Part shown: piece after piece, positions 12,165 to 24,983 of the stretch
Layout: every line of letters begins with the position of its first letter
Position numbering within the stretch: the stretch's first letter is position 1
DNA from: Typha latifolia
Taxonomy: Eukaryota > Streptophyta > Magnoliopsida > Poales > Typhaceae
Assembly (NCBI GenBank): GCA_019914945.1
Contig: CM034108.1
Span: 3,172,001-3,236,000 of the forward strand
Length of the DNA stretch: 64,000 nucleotides
Direction of reading: 5' to 3'
Notes under the pieces: model-generated
Database searches by the model: none
Told to the model about the DNA's origin: nothing
The model's input: only the letters and a program-made list of their open reading frames with translations
Program-made: the position numbers and the translations under genes

Positions 12165-12572
12165 CATATAATATCCCGTCTTTTAAAAAAAATTATGATT
12201 CACATTCTACATTTTTACTATTTATAAATCAAAACTTATAGTTTAACAAATATGTCCAGAAAATACCTTGTGATCCGTTAGTTAAACTTAACCAAACATC
12301 TGAGTTAAGTTAACTATACCCAAAAAAATTACGAAAAATACTTTCAACCAAATTATACTAAGGACATTTTAGTTATTATAAAAATAAAGGGCAATTTAAT
12401 TATTTTAGAAATAAAATATTTTTACTTAATAAAATATTCTCATAATGTTAGTTTAAATCTAACCCAGAGTAATTTTTATATATATTTACTAAATCATAGG
12501 GCTAGATTTATAAAATAATAAAAATATAGAATACAAATAATATTATTATTAAAAGACGTAGTGTTATAATAT
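12165..12572. mobile_element. AT-rich MITE, copy 2
   Basis: A diverged direct relative of the copy 260 bases to the left, in the same orientation. Its left end contains ATATAATATCCCGTCTTTTA and its right end TAAAAGACGTAGTGTTATAAT, which pair with each other. No coding capacity. Either two separate insertions or a local duplication explains the pair. Confidence 0.62.
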
Positions 12573-13009
12573 TTCTCTAAAAATAAAAAAGGCAAGTAGG
12601 AAGAGTACTGGAAGGACAGATGAGCTTGCGTGATTGTCAACTACTTTGATAATTTGAGGCAGACCTTCGCATTTATCTTTGATAGAGGAGGTTGCCAGTC
12701 TGCAGCCACTTGACGGATGGATGTGGCATCATGTGAATGAAAGCAAAGTTTATCAAGTGATACTACTTTTTGTTTGCTTCAGCATTTATTATTCACCTCC
12801 AAAGCAACGCAACTGATGGTGGTGGTCTATGCGCTAATCCCACAGTGGATGATAGAAGTATGAAGCGAAGCCCCATAGCCACAAAGCCACTTAATAATGC
12901 CTTTTTCTTCTTCTTTTTTTGGCTCCCGTTGGGACGAAGAAGAGAGGTGGAGACAAGACGAAGAAAGGAGAGTCTGCGTCGTCATTTTTCTTATCGTATT
13001 TGAAGATGT

Positions 13010-13404
13010 AATTTAGATACAAGGAAATTCAATAAGAGATAAGCTACCCATGAGCTTCTTGAGTTGCCTCCAAGGAGGGAGGTAGACCACGAAACTGAGC
13101 TTGTGCCTGGGGCTACCGGCCCTGGCACCCTGTAGGATGGCGCCACCTGAGCTTGAGGAGTTAAGCAAGCTTCTAATGTCAATAGGTTGATTGTTTTGCT
13201 CATGTATCTTCCAAAAGGAAAAGAATATTTTATGAGAGGGTTACTTGGGTTCTTCTAATAGATAAAAAGTGTATCATGGGAAGTTCGTGGTGGTGGAGGA
13301 AGCAGATCGGAAAGACTAATAATAATAAGCACCCTGCTTTTTCTCATCCATAGAAAGGAAGAGAGGGGTCAACAAGCATGTGTTCCTCATTCTTACCGAA
13401 AGCA
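13010..13404 (-). other. Probable further organelle-derived DNA next to an rRNA fragment
   Basis: This stretch is contiguous with the rRNA-like sequence at 13405-13603, is richer in GC than the neighbouring DNA, and has no plant nuclear gene in it. The phrases around 13040-13150 look mitochondrial in style, but I could not assign them to a gene. The call is inference from composition and position. Confidence 0.35.
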
Positions 13405-13603
13405 AACATGTCTATTTCATCTAATCGATCGAATCCCTCTTCGAGACAGACCCAAGATCGTTACACTTTTCGTGCGAGTTGAAACTTATTCGATAAGGAA
13501 TTTCGCTAACTTAGGACTGTTATAGTTACGACCGCCGTTCATTGGGACTTCGGTCATCGATTACCTTGTCATCAGGTCACCAACTTCCTTGACTTTCCGC
13601 TCC
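13405..13603 (-). pseudogene. Nuclear copy of organelle large-subunit (23S/26S) rRNA fragment
   Basis: Read on the minus strand, the segment contains the conserved domain IV core of bacterial-type LSU rRNA: CGGCGGTCGTAACTATAAC, then CCTAAG, GCGAAATTCCTT, CGTAACGATCT-like and TGAAATAGACATGT phrases, in the right order. On the far side it carries the complement of GTCATCAGGTCACCAACTT. Differences from the canonical sequence are largely C-to-T and G-to-A changes, as expected for methylated, decaying nuclear organelle DNA. The GTCG form favours a mitochondrial over a plastid source, but decay could mimic it. It is only about 200 bases of a roughly 3-kb rRNA and cannot be functional. Confidence 0.82.
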
Positions 13604-14096
13604 CCTTCATCCGATCCGATCTTTTGGTTGGTCTAGTCCTTCCATGAGGAAAATATACATATATTAATAAAAATTTAAATAATAAAAATATAACAAAAAT
13701 ATACATATATTTTTATATAACCTATAATATAATCAAGTATAATAAAAAATATAATATTTACATTCAAGTCAAAATTATATGAGAATTTAGTCCATAAGTT
13801 AAAAATATACTAAGCCTTTGTAAAATGAGCCAAACCATAAACCACAAGGTAACCCAAATATATTTCAAAGCATTACTTATGAAATATGTGCGCTGATGCT
13901 ACAAGCCAAATTAGCTCTTATTTGCAAGTAGTTTAATTGTTTGACCCATAATTGCTAATATGTTTCTGAATGGGAATTATCTTGCAAATCAACCTGACAT
14001 GGTGTATGTAATCACATATCTTTTTTTTTTTTCATTTAAATCCCCCAAAAAAGTGCACATTTTCTACGAGGAGAAAGGAAAGCAGTGTGTGTGGAG

Positions 14097-17000
14097 ATGT
14101 CGTGCCGTCATCCTCTCCGTCTCCTCCGACGCCTCACCTCGTCCTCCCAATTCCCATCTCCTCCTCTGCTCCTCCCCACTCGTAAATTTAGTCCCACATC
14201 TCGTAATAGTCTCTCAACTCTTCTCCCATCTCCCACACTCCATAGCAACAGCGAACGCCCTCTTCCTCTCCCCCACCTGAACAAGAAGTCAAAGAAAGCG
14301 GAAAGCTTCTGCACTCGAGCGGCGGAGATCGATGAGGCTTCCACCTCTCTCTTCTCTCCCTACCTCTCCGTTCGCGTCCGGTGCCGCAAACGAGATGCTG
14401 TGAGTGCCACTACTGGTAGATTTGCTATAGCTTGAGTGAGATGAATCCATGTTTGGGTTCAGGAAATATAAAGTACGCGTTTTCCATTGAAGTCGGTAGC
14501 TTGTGGTAATGTGGAGGGTGTCGATCAGTTGAAGAATTTGATTTGTTAGGATTCATGCTTCTTACTAGCTAATTTAACATGGCATTTTACCTAATGCATT
14601 TGATTCTAGAGGCAACTCCATCATTGGTTTTAGTAGCACACCGACAGTTTATAGAGGTTATCTATTTAATGTTAGTTGTGTAAATTGCATTCGCACCTTA
14701 GAGAATCTTTATATGATCTTGCACATGTGTCTCAAACTTTTTGCCATCTGATTCCGTGCTTACCTGTCAAGTCATCAATGCATACTTCACTCGACATCCA
14801 GAACCACTAGAGAGCAGGAAAGATTCACTTTTATGATGATTTGGAAATTTTACATGCCATTCATTTAACTCTGCCAAAACATTTTGTGCTTATTCTATAA
14901 AAGATGAAGAAGGTTTATCAATATTTATACACCCAACACAATTGTATTGTGCAGGATATGCTCTCCGAAGCTCTTTTGTGCTTTGGTGCTACTTCTGTTA
15001 GTATGGATGACTTGAGTGACTCTAGAGACCTTGATGAAGTAAGTACAAAATCTCCTTACCGATTGTCTTTAGAGTTGTAAATGTAGTGGTTTGTTCATGC
15101 TTATTCGCATGCAAATATCTTAATGTGGAATGATCCATGCAGCCCTTTACCCTCGTCTTTAGTTTAACTTTGGAAGAAGTTAACCTTGAGAATACCCAGA
15201 TCTGTAGTTAATTTGAATTATGATATCTTGGACATATTAGGCTTTCAATGAATAAGCCTAATACGCTGGGTCGTGTTATCTATAAGACCTGTTTGCAATC
15301 TCTTCTAGCATGTGTTGAGCTATTCTAAATAAATGGTTATTCAGTATATTAAGTTGCTTCAATTATTTGTGAGGCTTTTGAATTTCCTATATGCTGCTTT
15401 ATGCAGATCTGCATAACCTCAATATTTGCAGATGGACAAGATGTGGCAACATGTGTTTCAAAGGCTGCAAATTCCATTGGTTTGAACTACATACCAGATT
15501 ATGAAGTCTCCGTTGGCAAGCAATGTGATTGGTTGGCAAATGTGCAGGTGAATCTACTATGATGCTTAAATTTTTTCTTCCCCCATACTTTTTGGGCATC
15601 TTTATTTCAAGTCAGTACAACCTTTTCATTATTATTTGTAGTTTGTGGTACTATAGTTTGCTTTAATTTTTGCTACACAATTGTTTTTACCTTTACTTTT
15701 ATTTTCATGTTTTATGGAAGTAATTATAGTAAATCACGAAAAAGGACAGGTTAACCTTCAGTTAAATGTTCCATCATATCACTTTATACATCCCTTTATC
15801 ATATCAACTGGTAGTCTGCAGTTCTATGAAGACTATTACCTCTCTACCCCTCTACCAAGAGGCTTTTAGTTACCAATTAATATAATCAAAGCGAAACCTT
15901 GCATAATGGTTTAGCATGAGACTGCAGATGCTATTTAACTAGTCGTGCATGATAACTTATTCTTGTCTTTGGCTAGTCTCTTAGTGTCACATGGTAGTCC
16001 TTTTTTCTTATTTTCTTTTACAAGGTATTGTAGAAGGGTGTAGCTATTTTGACAAGCTTGTGTGTGATATGATGGATTTTCAGGTAATGTTACTGTGAGA
16101 AGATGCTTAAGATTTTGTAGCAATGTACTACTGTAGATTAAACTTCAATTATTTCTCTACTGTTTACTGGAAGAAACTGCAATCTGCAATGATTTATGAT
16201 TCCGTGTTTGAATTAACTCCAACAGTCCCTTAATGACTCTTATGATCACTCAATTATATCCTAAATAGTTTCTGATCCAATTTAGGATATATGGAATGTA
16301 GCTAATGTGACAATATTTTTAGATACTAATGTAGATTTGTAAACTAGTGGATGCTGCGCTAGTTCTTATCACATTATAAGCTCTCCCTGACTGGTGTTTT
16401 ATAATGTCATGACCTGTTTGTTACATTTTGTTTCTTATTTAATTATGAATCTTTTATCATTATTGATATGAGAAAGGGGAATCACATCTCATTGTCTTTA
16501 TCACAGGAAACATTTCATCCTACTGAGGTTGTTGAAGGTCTCTGGATTGTTCCTAAATGGAGGAATCCCCCAGTATGTTTTCACACAGATCTGATATTAT
16601 TTCTTTTAAGTGGATATTTCATGAATGGTTATTCTCCTCTATTCTGTTGGTCAAGATTCAATAACAGATTGTAGAACTGATATTAGTGCAACTTTGCATT
16701 TTGCTTTGAGATTCTATCTAAGAGCCAGATAAAAAATCAGAATACTAATTAATACATATTTATTATCGATTCCTCAACCAAAGCATACCCAACTATAAAC
16801 TCCACTGCTATATGTGCTAACATTTTATACATGAGGGTGATGAAAGTTAGCATGATTGTACAAAATAATATTCCATATATAAGTATATAACAACTTACAT
16901 GTTTGTTAGGCTTCATTTAAGGCAGCCAATTTTATCCTGTTTCGATGAAGTTTTGAATTGTGGATCCTGGCTTATTAAGAACTTTTGATGCCACTTTACT

Positions 17001-19000
17001 AGTTTCATCTTGAATTGAAGTAAAAACTATGTCCTGACAAGCTAAACAGCTAACCATCAACTGGTCTGAATCTATTGTCAACATGCTAAGCGTCTGATCC
17101 TCTGATTTCCAAACATGAATACATGAATTGTATTCTTAACAAATAAGCTTTCATGATATGTAATTATGCATTAATTGTGTAAAGTGTGGTACTTAAATCT
17201 AGATGTTGTAAATTATTTAAACAAATGAATCAGTGCTTGACCTATCAGACAATATATTGCATATGCCATGACTTTGAAGAATATTAGCTAAACTCAAAAC
17301 CATTTCATGCCAATTCAATGATGGCAGGAAATTGGTGCTGCGTCTGAGTTTGGAGTGGTGCTAATTGATTGATTGAAGCATCTTAGGAAAAGTAGAATTG
17401 AGTCATATTATGTGGAGTAATTTGATTGATTTTTCGTTGTTTGTGTTACCTACCAGGATTTACAAGCAACAAATATTATCCTCAACCCAGGATTGGCTTT
17501 TGGGACTGGGGAGCATCCTACAACTAAGTTGTGCTTGCTGTTACTACATGGGATCATAAAAGGTGGAGAATACTTCTTGGACTATGGGACAGGTTCAGGA
17601 GTTTTAGCAATTGCAGCAGTGAAGGTTTTTCATAGTCTTTTCATTTCTCTCTATGTTTATTTAGTAAGACTAAACCAAATATTCATAGTCAGCCTTGGGA
17701 AACTTTTTGTTATTATCCTCTTTATTTGCTTTTTCTTATTTTAGAGCAACAACCACCAAATATTGTTTTTCTATTCATTTTTTACGTCAATTGCACTGCA
17801 ATAACAAGTATGAAGCAACTTGGACTTGTTTCATATACAAGAAACTCCCAAATTTTATCTCTACAATGTCATTTCGAGTTCCAACACATTCTTATAATTG
17901 CATAGCTTTGGTATATTCCACGGGCTAGAATATTTTGTTCAGTAATCACTGCATTCTCATGTTGTTTTCTTAAGTGCAGATGGGAGCTGCATTGTCTGTT
18001 GGGATAGACATAGACCCCCAGGCAGTCACCTCTGCACGTGAAAATGTTTCCCTGAATGGTATTGATTCCAGCAAAATGTCTATTTACTTGGTTTCGAGCA
18101 AAGACTATTCCACATTCGATGCTAGCAGCCAAGAGAAGTTGGAGAAGCAAATCTTGCATAACCCTGAGTTGGATTCTGCAAAGAGGAAATTTGACATTGT
18201 CATAGCAAATATACTTTTGAATCCTTTAATGGAATTAGCTGAAGATATTATTGCTTACGGGAAGCCTGATGCCATAGTTGGTCTTTCAGGAATTTTAAGT
18301 GAGCAGGTATTCCATTGAAATCATCTTTGAAAGATTGCCATATTGTCGATATGCTTTTTGGGTAAAATAATCATCTCCAATTGTTGCTTCTACTCTATTG
18401 ATAATTATATGCAAGGTGTAAATATTTGGACAATCAACAGAACCACTAGGCAATTATGTTCTCTAAGAGATGGATGTGCTAGCTGTTGCAAATATTTTTC
18501 CAAGCTAAGTGTTCATCGAGATTGCATATCTTTGATGTAAATAATAGAAAAAAGGGCAGATATGACCATCTTTAGGTTGTATGTCCGTAATTGCAAGATT
18601 TAATGTAGATAACTCTTGACCAATATCTAGCATGTAGGTTGTCATGGCAATTTTCTCACTAGCCTCTTTTTTTGCCTGCTGAGAATTTAACACTACTTTT
18701 AGAGGTTTGGCATGAGGTTAATACTCGGCCATAATCGTTCTATCTGTCTATCTATTTAGAGAGGTTTGGGGTATTCATTGGATGGTTATGATGGTCTTTC
18801 TCGTCATGTTCTTCAAAAGAACACTTATCAAGTTATCATATATATCTTTGCTCTTTCATTTGATGTACTCAGTTTTCTTGTTATCTCTCTTGGTGCAGGT
18901 AGTACAAATCAAAGAAATTTACTCTCAGTACTTGCATAGTATTACAGTTTCTGAAATGGAAGGCTGGGCCTGCCTTTGTGGAACCAAAAAGAGAAACTGA
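14097..19000 (+). CDS. PRMA: Ribosomal protein L11 lysine methyltransferase, PrmA family, organellar
   Basis: Seven exons (14097-14399, 14955-15038, 15407-15547, 16507-16572, 17457-17624, 17974-18306, 18899-19000), all phase 0, give 398 residues. The first about 80 residues are rich in Ser, Pro, Leu and Arg and nearly free of acidic residues: a plastid or mitochondrial transit peptide. The catalytic domain shows the PrmA phrase [10 protein letters not shown] (ending residue 221), the SAM-binding LDYGTGSG (239-246) and GIDIDP (262-267), and the substrate-site NILLNPL (331-337). PrmA trimethylates ribosomal protein L11 in bacteria; the plant protein is expected to do the same in an organelle ribosome. 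The last exon ([11 protein letters not shown] to KKRN) completes the Rossmann fold. Intron 5 begins GTTTTT, a weak donor. Confidence 0.92.
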
Positions 19001-19161
19001 TGCTGTGTTCCATCAAAGCAGATCAGGAGTGTCATCTGAGCTCAGAAAGAACGTGCAATCTTGAGTTGATGAATGACTACTTTGTTGGTATCTGCATTCC
19101 AGTTCTAAGAACAAAGGATATAGCAGCAATATTGTTATTTTGACCGAAATGAGGTTTACTG

Positions 19162-19390
19162 TAGGGGTAACAAAATTTGACCCGACCTGATAACCCGACA
19201 CGATAACCCGACATTTAATCGGGTTTGGGTTTGGTATAATCGGGTTCGGGTCATAAACGGGTCAACCTGCCTAACTCGTTTAATAAACAGGTCGTGTTCG
19301 GGTTTATACAACTGACCCGTTTTGACCCGTTTGACTTGTTTAATTATACGGGCTGGGTCGAGTTGGGTTGGGTCAACCCGCCAACCCGTT

Positions 19391-19429
<39 letters not shown>

Positions 19430-20583
19430 AGTAACCTAACTAACTAACCCTCTCCACTCTCCACTCCTCTAGCCGCCTCTGCCTTTCTAAATTTTTTGCC
19501 CCCATCTCTAATCTCTCTCTCCAGCGGCGATCGTCTACCACCACGTCTTCGCCTGCCGCCTCTCGTATCTCCGCCTGCCGCCTCCCGCATCTCCGCCTGC
19601 CGTCTCCTCTCTCTGTCTCCGTCTACCGCCCACCGCCGAGTCCCTCCATGTCTTCGCTTTTTGCGGTGCTGTAGTCTCCGCCTGTCGTCGTGTTGCAATC
19701 TCCGCTTGCCACCCCCACTCCCTTTCTCCGCTTGCCGCGTCTCCTCTCCTCCTCTCCCTGTCTTCGCTTTTCGTGGTGCTGCAGTCTCCGGCTGTCGCCG
19801 TGTTGCAATCTCCGCCTGCCACCCCCGCTCCCTTTCTTTGCTTGCCGCGTCTCCTCTCCTCCTCTCCCTGTCTTCGCTTTTCGCGGTGCTGCAGTCTCCA
19901 CCTGCTGTCGTGCTGCAATCTTCGCCTGCCGCCCCCGCTCTTTCTCCGTTTGCCGCAACCGTCTGTCGCGGTGCCTCCATCCCCTTCCCTATCTCCGCCT
20001 GCCCTCCTCTCCTCTCTTTGCTGCGTTTACTCTCCTCCAACCGCCTCTTCGTCCCTAGCTACACCGACCACCTCATCTTCCTTGGTAGATCCGGAGCTCG
20101 TGCCATGGGAGCCAGCTCCTAGAGCCTTGCCTCCACTGCTGCTACTTTGTTAACACCAACGTTGAAGCTTGAGACAATTTGAATTTATTTTTACTAAATT
20201 TTCCTATAATATTGTAAATTATGCTGGATTTGTGCAAATTTGTGATAGTTTATCTCTGTGGGTGATGTATTACGCCGATTAACTCTAAACGGGTTAAATG
20301 GATGTAAATTTAAATGGGTTGTATTTACGGGTTAAACGGGTTGTTAAATGAGTTGAATAAAAAATATAATATATTTATTAAATGGGTTATATAAAAAATA
20401 TAATTTATTTATTAAATGGGTTATACGGGTCGTGTCGTGTTACCCGTTTAATAAACGGGTCGTGTTCGTGTTTAGAAACATTGACCCGTTTATTAAACGG
20501 GTCGTGTTCGTGTTAGTACTATCTTAACCCGACCCGAATCTGACCCGATCCGAACCTAGCTAACCCGACCCGATTGCCACCTA
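19162..20583. mobile_element. Non-autonomous hAT element, copy A (complete)
   Basis: A 1422-base element flanked by a perfect 8-bp direct repeat GTTTACTG at 19154-19161 and 20584-20591. Its ends are short inverted repeats: TAGGGGTAAC at the left, TAGGTGGCAATC (complement of the right end) at the right. Both subterminal regions are packed with variants of ACCCGTTTAATAAACGGGT and CGGGTCGTGTT, the dense subterminal repeats typical of hAT transposase binding. An 8-bp duplication and a TAGGGGTGGCAA-type end are hAT hallmarks. The interior (about 19440-20150) is a GC-rich tandem repeat, not a transposase, so it needs an enzyme from elsewhere. Confidence 0.88.
19651..19980. repeat. 110-bp tandem repeat inside hAT copy A
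   Basis: The phrase TCTTCGCTTT recurs at 19651, 19761 and 19871, exactly 110 bases apart, each followed by a similar run of CTCCGCCTGCC-like pyrimidine-rich sequence. The array has three units, the last one partial. Long open frames on both strands here follow from low stop-codon density in this biased repeat; 110 is not a multiple of three, so a frame is not kept from unit to unit. Confidence 0.8.
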
Positions 20584-21509
20584 GTTTACTGTAAACAAAA
20601 TTCTATATGCCATTTTGCTGCCTAACCAAATTGTACTCGTCGAGGTAGGTCAGTTTGACTTGCAGAAAAGTCTGTCGGCTTTATCACAAGATAAAGAGTT
20701 GATGTAAGAATCTGCAATTCTTTGGAGCATTTCCTATATTTCTTAGTCAAATGGTTACAACTCCCTCAGTGCACATGCAAAGACCTATTCTCGTGTTTCA
20801 TTTATTCTTATTTTGATTGAATCTTACGTGATTATTTTATTTCACTCAGTAAACTTAGTAGTGCATGTGTGACAAAATAAGAAACCTACTAGCCTTTTGC
20901 TTGAGATACATCAAAATAAGAAGAAAATTTTGTTTTGTATACGGATCTCAATGGGCTGTTCATAAATAGAACATAAAAGCCACAACCCAAACCTTAGAAA
21001 AGCGATCATTTCAGATATGCAACTACAATTTGATCCTCGCCGTTATCTGGTGGAAAAGTCTTGAGGTCTTGATGGGAAGAGAAAGAAATGCAAAGAGTTG
21101 CAAAGAAAAAGAGAGTATTTATATGCGCATCTAGGTTGGTTAATGGACCTCCAGAGGACCAACCAGAAGCACTGGCTTCAGAGAATCGTACATTCCAAAG
21201 GGAAACACTGTTCACCTGCAGCAGCACCTCCAGATGCCAAATTCCTCACCAGCCAAGTGGAAAATACTGTTCATTTGTGACTCTTAATATGTAGGAGAAC
21301 AAATTAGTCACAGACTAATAATTAATCTTAGTACTAGAGTTAAATGCTTAAGTTAAAAGTATATAAATTTTTTATATAATTGAGCCAAATCACGAGAGAG
21401 AGAGAAACGTATAATTTCTTCAAAAATTAAGAATAAGATAAAACTTAAGTGGGTAAGTTAACGAATGAATTAATGCTGATACCCCTATTGTTTTAAACCC
21501 TTTATATTA

Positions 21510-21592
21510 TATAACCTGTTTAATATATAGAACACTTTTGTGTTTGCATTATCTTGACCCAATAGAAACCTGGCTAAACCGACTCGATTGTA
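21510..21592. mobile_element. hAT-family end fragment
   Basis: About 80 bases resemble the right end of hAT copy A (CCTGTTTAATA, TGTTTGCATTATCTTGACCC, CTAAACCGACTCGATTG), but the terminal GCCACC block and any left end are missing. It is a decayed remnant of the same family. Confidence 0.45.
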
Positions 21593-21756
21593 TTTGAGAT
21601 ATTTAACAGCAAAATGGAATAATAAGTATCTATCTGGTAGGATTCAAATGATATAAAAAGCAAAATATATACTGTTTTTTTTAACAATTCCTTAAAATTT
21701 AATATTGTGAAGTTCAGAGTCCATGACATGTATATATTATTTTTCTCATGGCATGT

Positions 21757-21782
21757 ATATATATATATATATATATATATAT
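21757..21782. repeat. (TA)n microsatellite
   Basis: About 13 TA units in the spacer between the PrmA and dehydrogenase genes. Confidence 0.85.
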
Positions 21783-22292
21783 TCATTTATTGTTAATTAT
21801 ATGTCGAGATTGTATACCTTTTCCATATTTAGTCACAATTTCTGGGAAATATTAGAGCAGATGGTTGTTCTTCACATCCATCTGTTCCAGGTCGACGATT
21901 TGAAATTTCAACACAGATTAAATTTAAATGTTATAGTCAAAGAGTAATGAGTGATTAGAATCTAGTAAAAAAGCAAATGCGCAAGAGAACTGAAAGCAAA
22001 CAGAGGATTTGCCTCATCTTGAAGGCGCAAGAGAACTTGGGGCAAACATTTCTGATCAATTATTATCTTAACTGGATATTGATGACTTCCATTTGATATA
22101 GGCACTGTAAACAGTACATTTCTCCCTGTTGTCCTCACTCTAAGGAGAGGAAGTCTGGAGTTGCATGAGAAACTCTGTCAATGCCCTATACTTATTTGTT
22201 CTCATAGATACAAACATGGACACTACCATGTCAAGAACTACCTTTTATTTCTCATCTTTGCTAACATGAAATTATGAACTCTGCTGAGGACA

Positions 22293-24927
22293 TCAAAGTG
22301 AGGATGATGGTTTAACTGATGCAGACCCTTTCTGATAGGTGTAGACACCGATCCCCCGCTTCCTTCCCAAGCGACCGGCATCAACATACTGAACCAGGAG
22401 AGGGCAAGGACAGTATTTGCTATCTCCAAAACCGTTATGGAGCACTCTAAGTATTGAAAGGCAGACATCCAACCCGATGAAGTCTGCGAGCTCCAATGGA
22501 CCCATTGGATGATTCGTGCCCAGCTTCATCCCTGCATCAATGTCCTCTTTGGTTGCCACACCGGTGTACAGAGTGTAGAACGCTTCGTTGATCATTGGCA
22601 TTAGAATCCGGTTCACGATGAAACCAGGGTAATCTTCGGAGCATATAACAGTCTTTCCAAGCCTGCATTGCCAGAAATTATTAGACAGTTCATAAGTACA
22701 ACAAAAGTGAAATTAAAGCACTTTCATTGGCATGCAACGTATGATATAATTCTGAGTCTCAAGTATGACTTGGTGCATGCGAAGAGTTTGGTTACTTAAA
22801 AAAAACAGACTTAAGCATGATATTTGGAGATCTTCATTTAACTTTAACAAAAAATTACAGAAGGCTGTACAACTACTCATTAACCTGACATCAAGTCCTG
22901 GAAGTGCGAGTCAAGATCTTTACCTTTCTGACAATGATTTTATTGTCTTAAAGACCTCGTCAGATGTATCCGCTCCTCTTACAATCTCGATCAATTTCAT
23001 GATAGGAGGGGGGTTCATAAAATGCATGCCTATCACCTGAAATATGAAACATTCTTCATTAACCAGTTTTTCAATTATAAAGGCTGTCCTTATGCAGCCT
23101 GTTTTGGATTTGTACATCTAAAGTATAACAAGCTGGACATATGCAGCAATAACAAAATTGTAGTTCACTTTGAAATTTAAAGCGCTGCTCAACAGAGAAG
23201 TAATTCTATCAGTTTGTCCACCCTACCATTTTATTCTGTCATCCAGATTCTTAATTGAGATCAACAAATGTTCAGGGCAGTCATAGAACAAGATTAGAGA
23301 AAAAGAAAAGAAAATAAATCAGGCTCTAGACAACTTAGGACAGCAGGTTGGAAGTGGTAAATAAATTTGATTACAAATTAAAAATTAATTTCCTAATTGT
23401 ACATTAATTTCCTAATTTCCTAATAGATCAAGCTTGCGAAACTATGGTAGTGATAACAAAACAATGAAACGAATAGCCTGGAAAATATGAAGCAAACATA
23501 TGGCTACAAGATATAGATGGAACACAATATGAATATGGTACAATGATGAAAAATCTTCGAAAACATGTATACATCAGGGACTCGGAGGATTAAAAAATAA
23601 AATATCAGACATGTAATAAAATGAAATTTACTATCCAAAGTAGCACTGCATGTGATTACCGAAGTGTTTAACATTATCATCACTAGACTAGCGGTTCAAG
23701 TTTCTTACTAATTTTAAATCATGGTCCGTAGATAAAACAAGTATAAGATAAGCACTTATAAGTCCTAAAAAAAAATTCACTATCAGACAAAACATGGTGA
23801 GGAAACCAGGATGTAATGACAACCTGGGATGGACGTCTAGTTGCAGAAGCAAGTCGAGTTATAGAGATTGAACTAGTATTAGATGCCAAAATGGTGGAAG
23901 ATTTTGAGATTTTATCAAGCTCTGAAAACAATTTCTTCTTTATATCTTCAGATTCTAGAATAGCTTCAATTATAACATCTGCTGTCTGAAGCTCTTGTAA
24001 ATTTGAGGTGAATTTCAGGCGGTTCACAGAACCACTACCAGCAACCTGCAAAACCAATAATAAAACAAGACGAGGAATGAATATTGGCAAATTTATGACA
24101 TACAAGTGGCAGAATATTTGATGAAACTAGTAAATAGAGTTCCTGACATTCTCGGTATGTGGAGTCTTTTATAACTAGCATACCTGAGTCTCAAAAGACT
24201 TACCTTATTTCCTTACCCAAAGATTTTGGAAGGAACCAGTGAATAAATAAAAGAAATCTTCTACAAGTTGTTAAACACTGAATCCATAAACATGAGTCTC
24301 AAAAGCATTTTCAAACTTCTTTACTTTCTCTTTTGCTTGGGCATGCATAGATCAGTTACAATCTTTTTGGTAGTTTTGGGCCTTTGGCAATAGCAGCACA
24401 AGTTTTAAAGCCACACGAAAAAAGTTTCAGTAAAAAGAGAATATAAGAAAAATAATAGCATATATGTGATTCCAATTGTACGACAACTGGGACCGTCGGC
24501 CACTTTAATCGCAGTGGTCATCATCATAATATGCACAGTTCTACTTCCAAAAAAAGTAAATGCAACACAATTTCTTCTGAGATTCTTTGTGCTGTACTAT
24601 GTTATAGTACAGCGATGATTCGATACTAACTTATTAGTTGCTGTTTATCCTTGTAATCTTTTCTTAATTATAGGAGTGCCAACTTCTACTAATTTATTAT
24701 TATATTTATTTTTTATTTATAAATGGATAACCAAAAAAAAAAATATGACTAATTTACTTTTATAATTTAGAAAAGTGATCAATACTTTCAATTCATATAA
24801 TTAATACTTTGATTAATTTTATTTAATATTATTATTAAAAATGAGAAATTAATAGTTCTTATGGAATCATTAAATCATTGGTCGTAAATCGAAAACTCTT
24901 TTTAGCAATACTTATAATACCATATAC

Positions 24928-24983
<56 letters not shown>

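Larger units (their letters stand above)
10846..14096. other. Divergent intergenic region between PP2C and PrmA genes
   Basis: Three kilobases between two divergently transcribed genes. It holds two MITE copies and an organelle-derived insertion (listed separately) in otherwise AT-rich DNA. No independent gene is supported. Confidence 0.6.
19001..22292. other. Spacer between convergent PrmA and dehydrogenase genes
   Basis: Contains the PrmA 3' untranslated region, a complete hAT element, a hAT end fragment and a TA repeat, listed separately. The remaining sequence, about 20590-21480 and 21800-22290, is AT-rich without a recognisable gene. Confidence 0.6.

Noticed and set aside
19444..20153. 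Long open frames on both strands (up to 208 codons)
   Set aside because: They lie inside a GC-rich 110-bp tandem repeat within a hAT element, overlap each other on opposite strands, have biased Arg/Gly or Ser/Pro/Leu composition, and have no recognisable domain.
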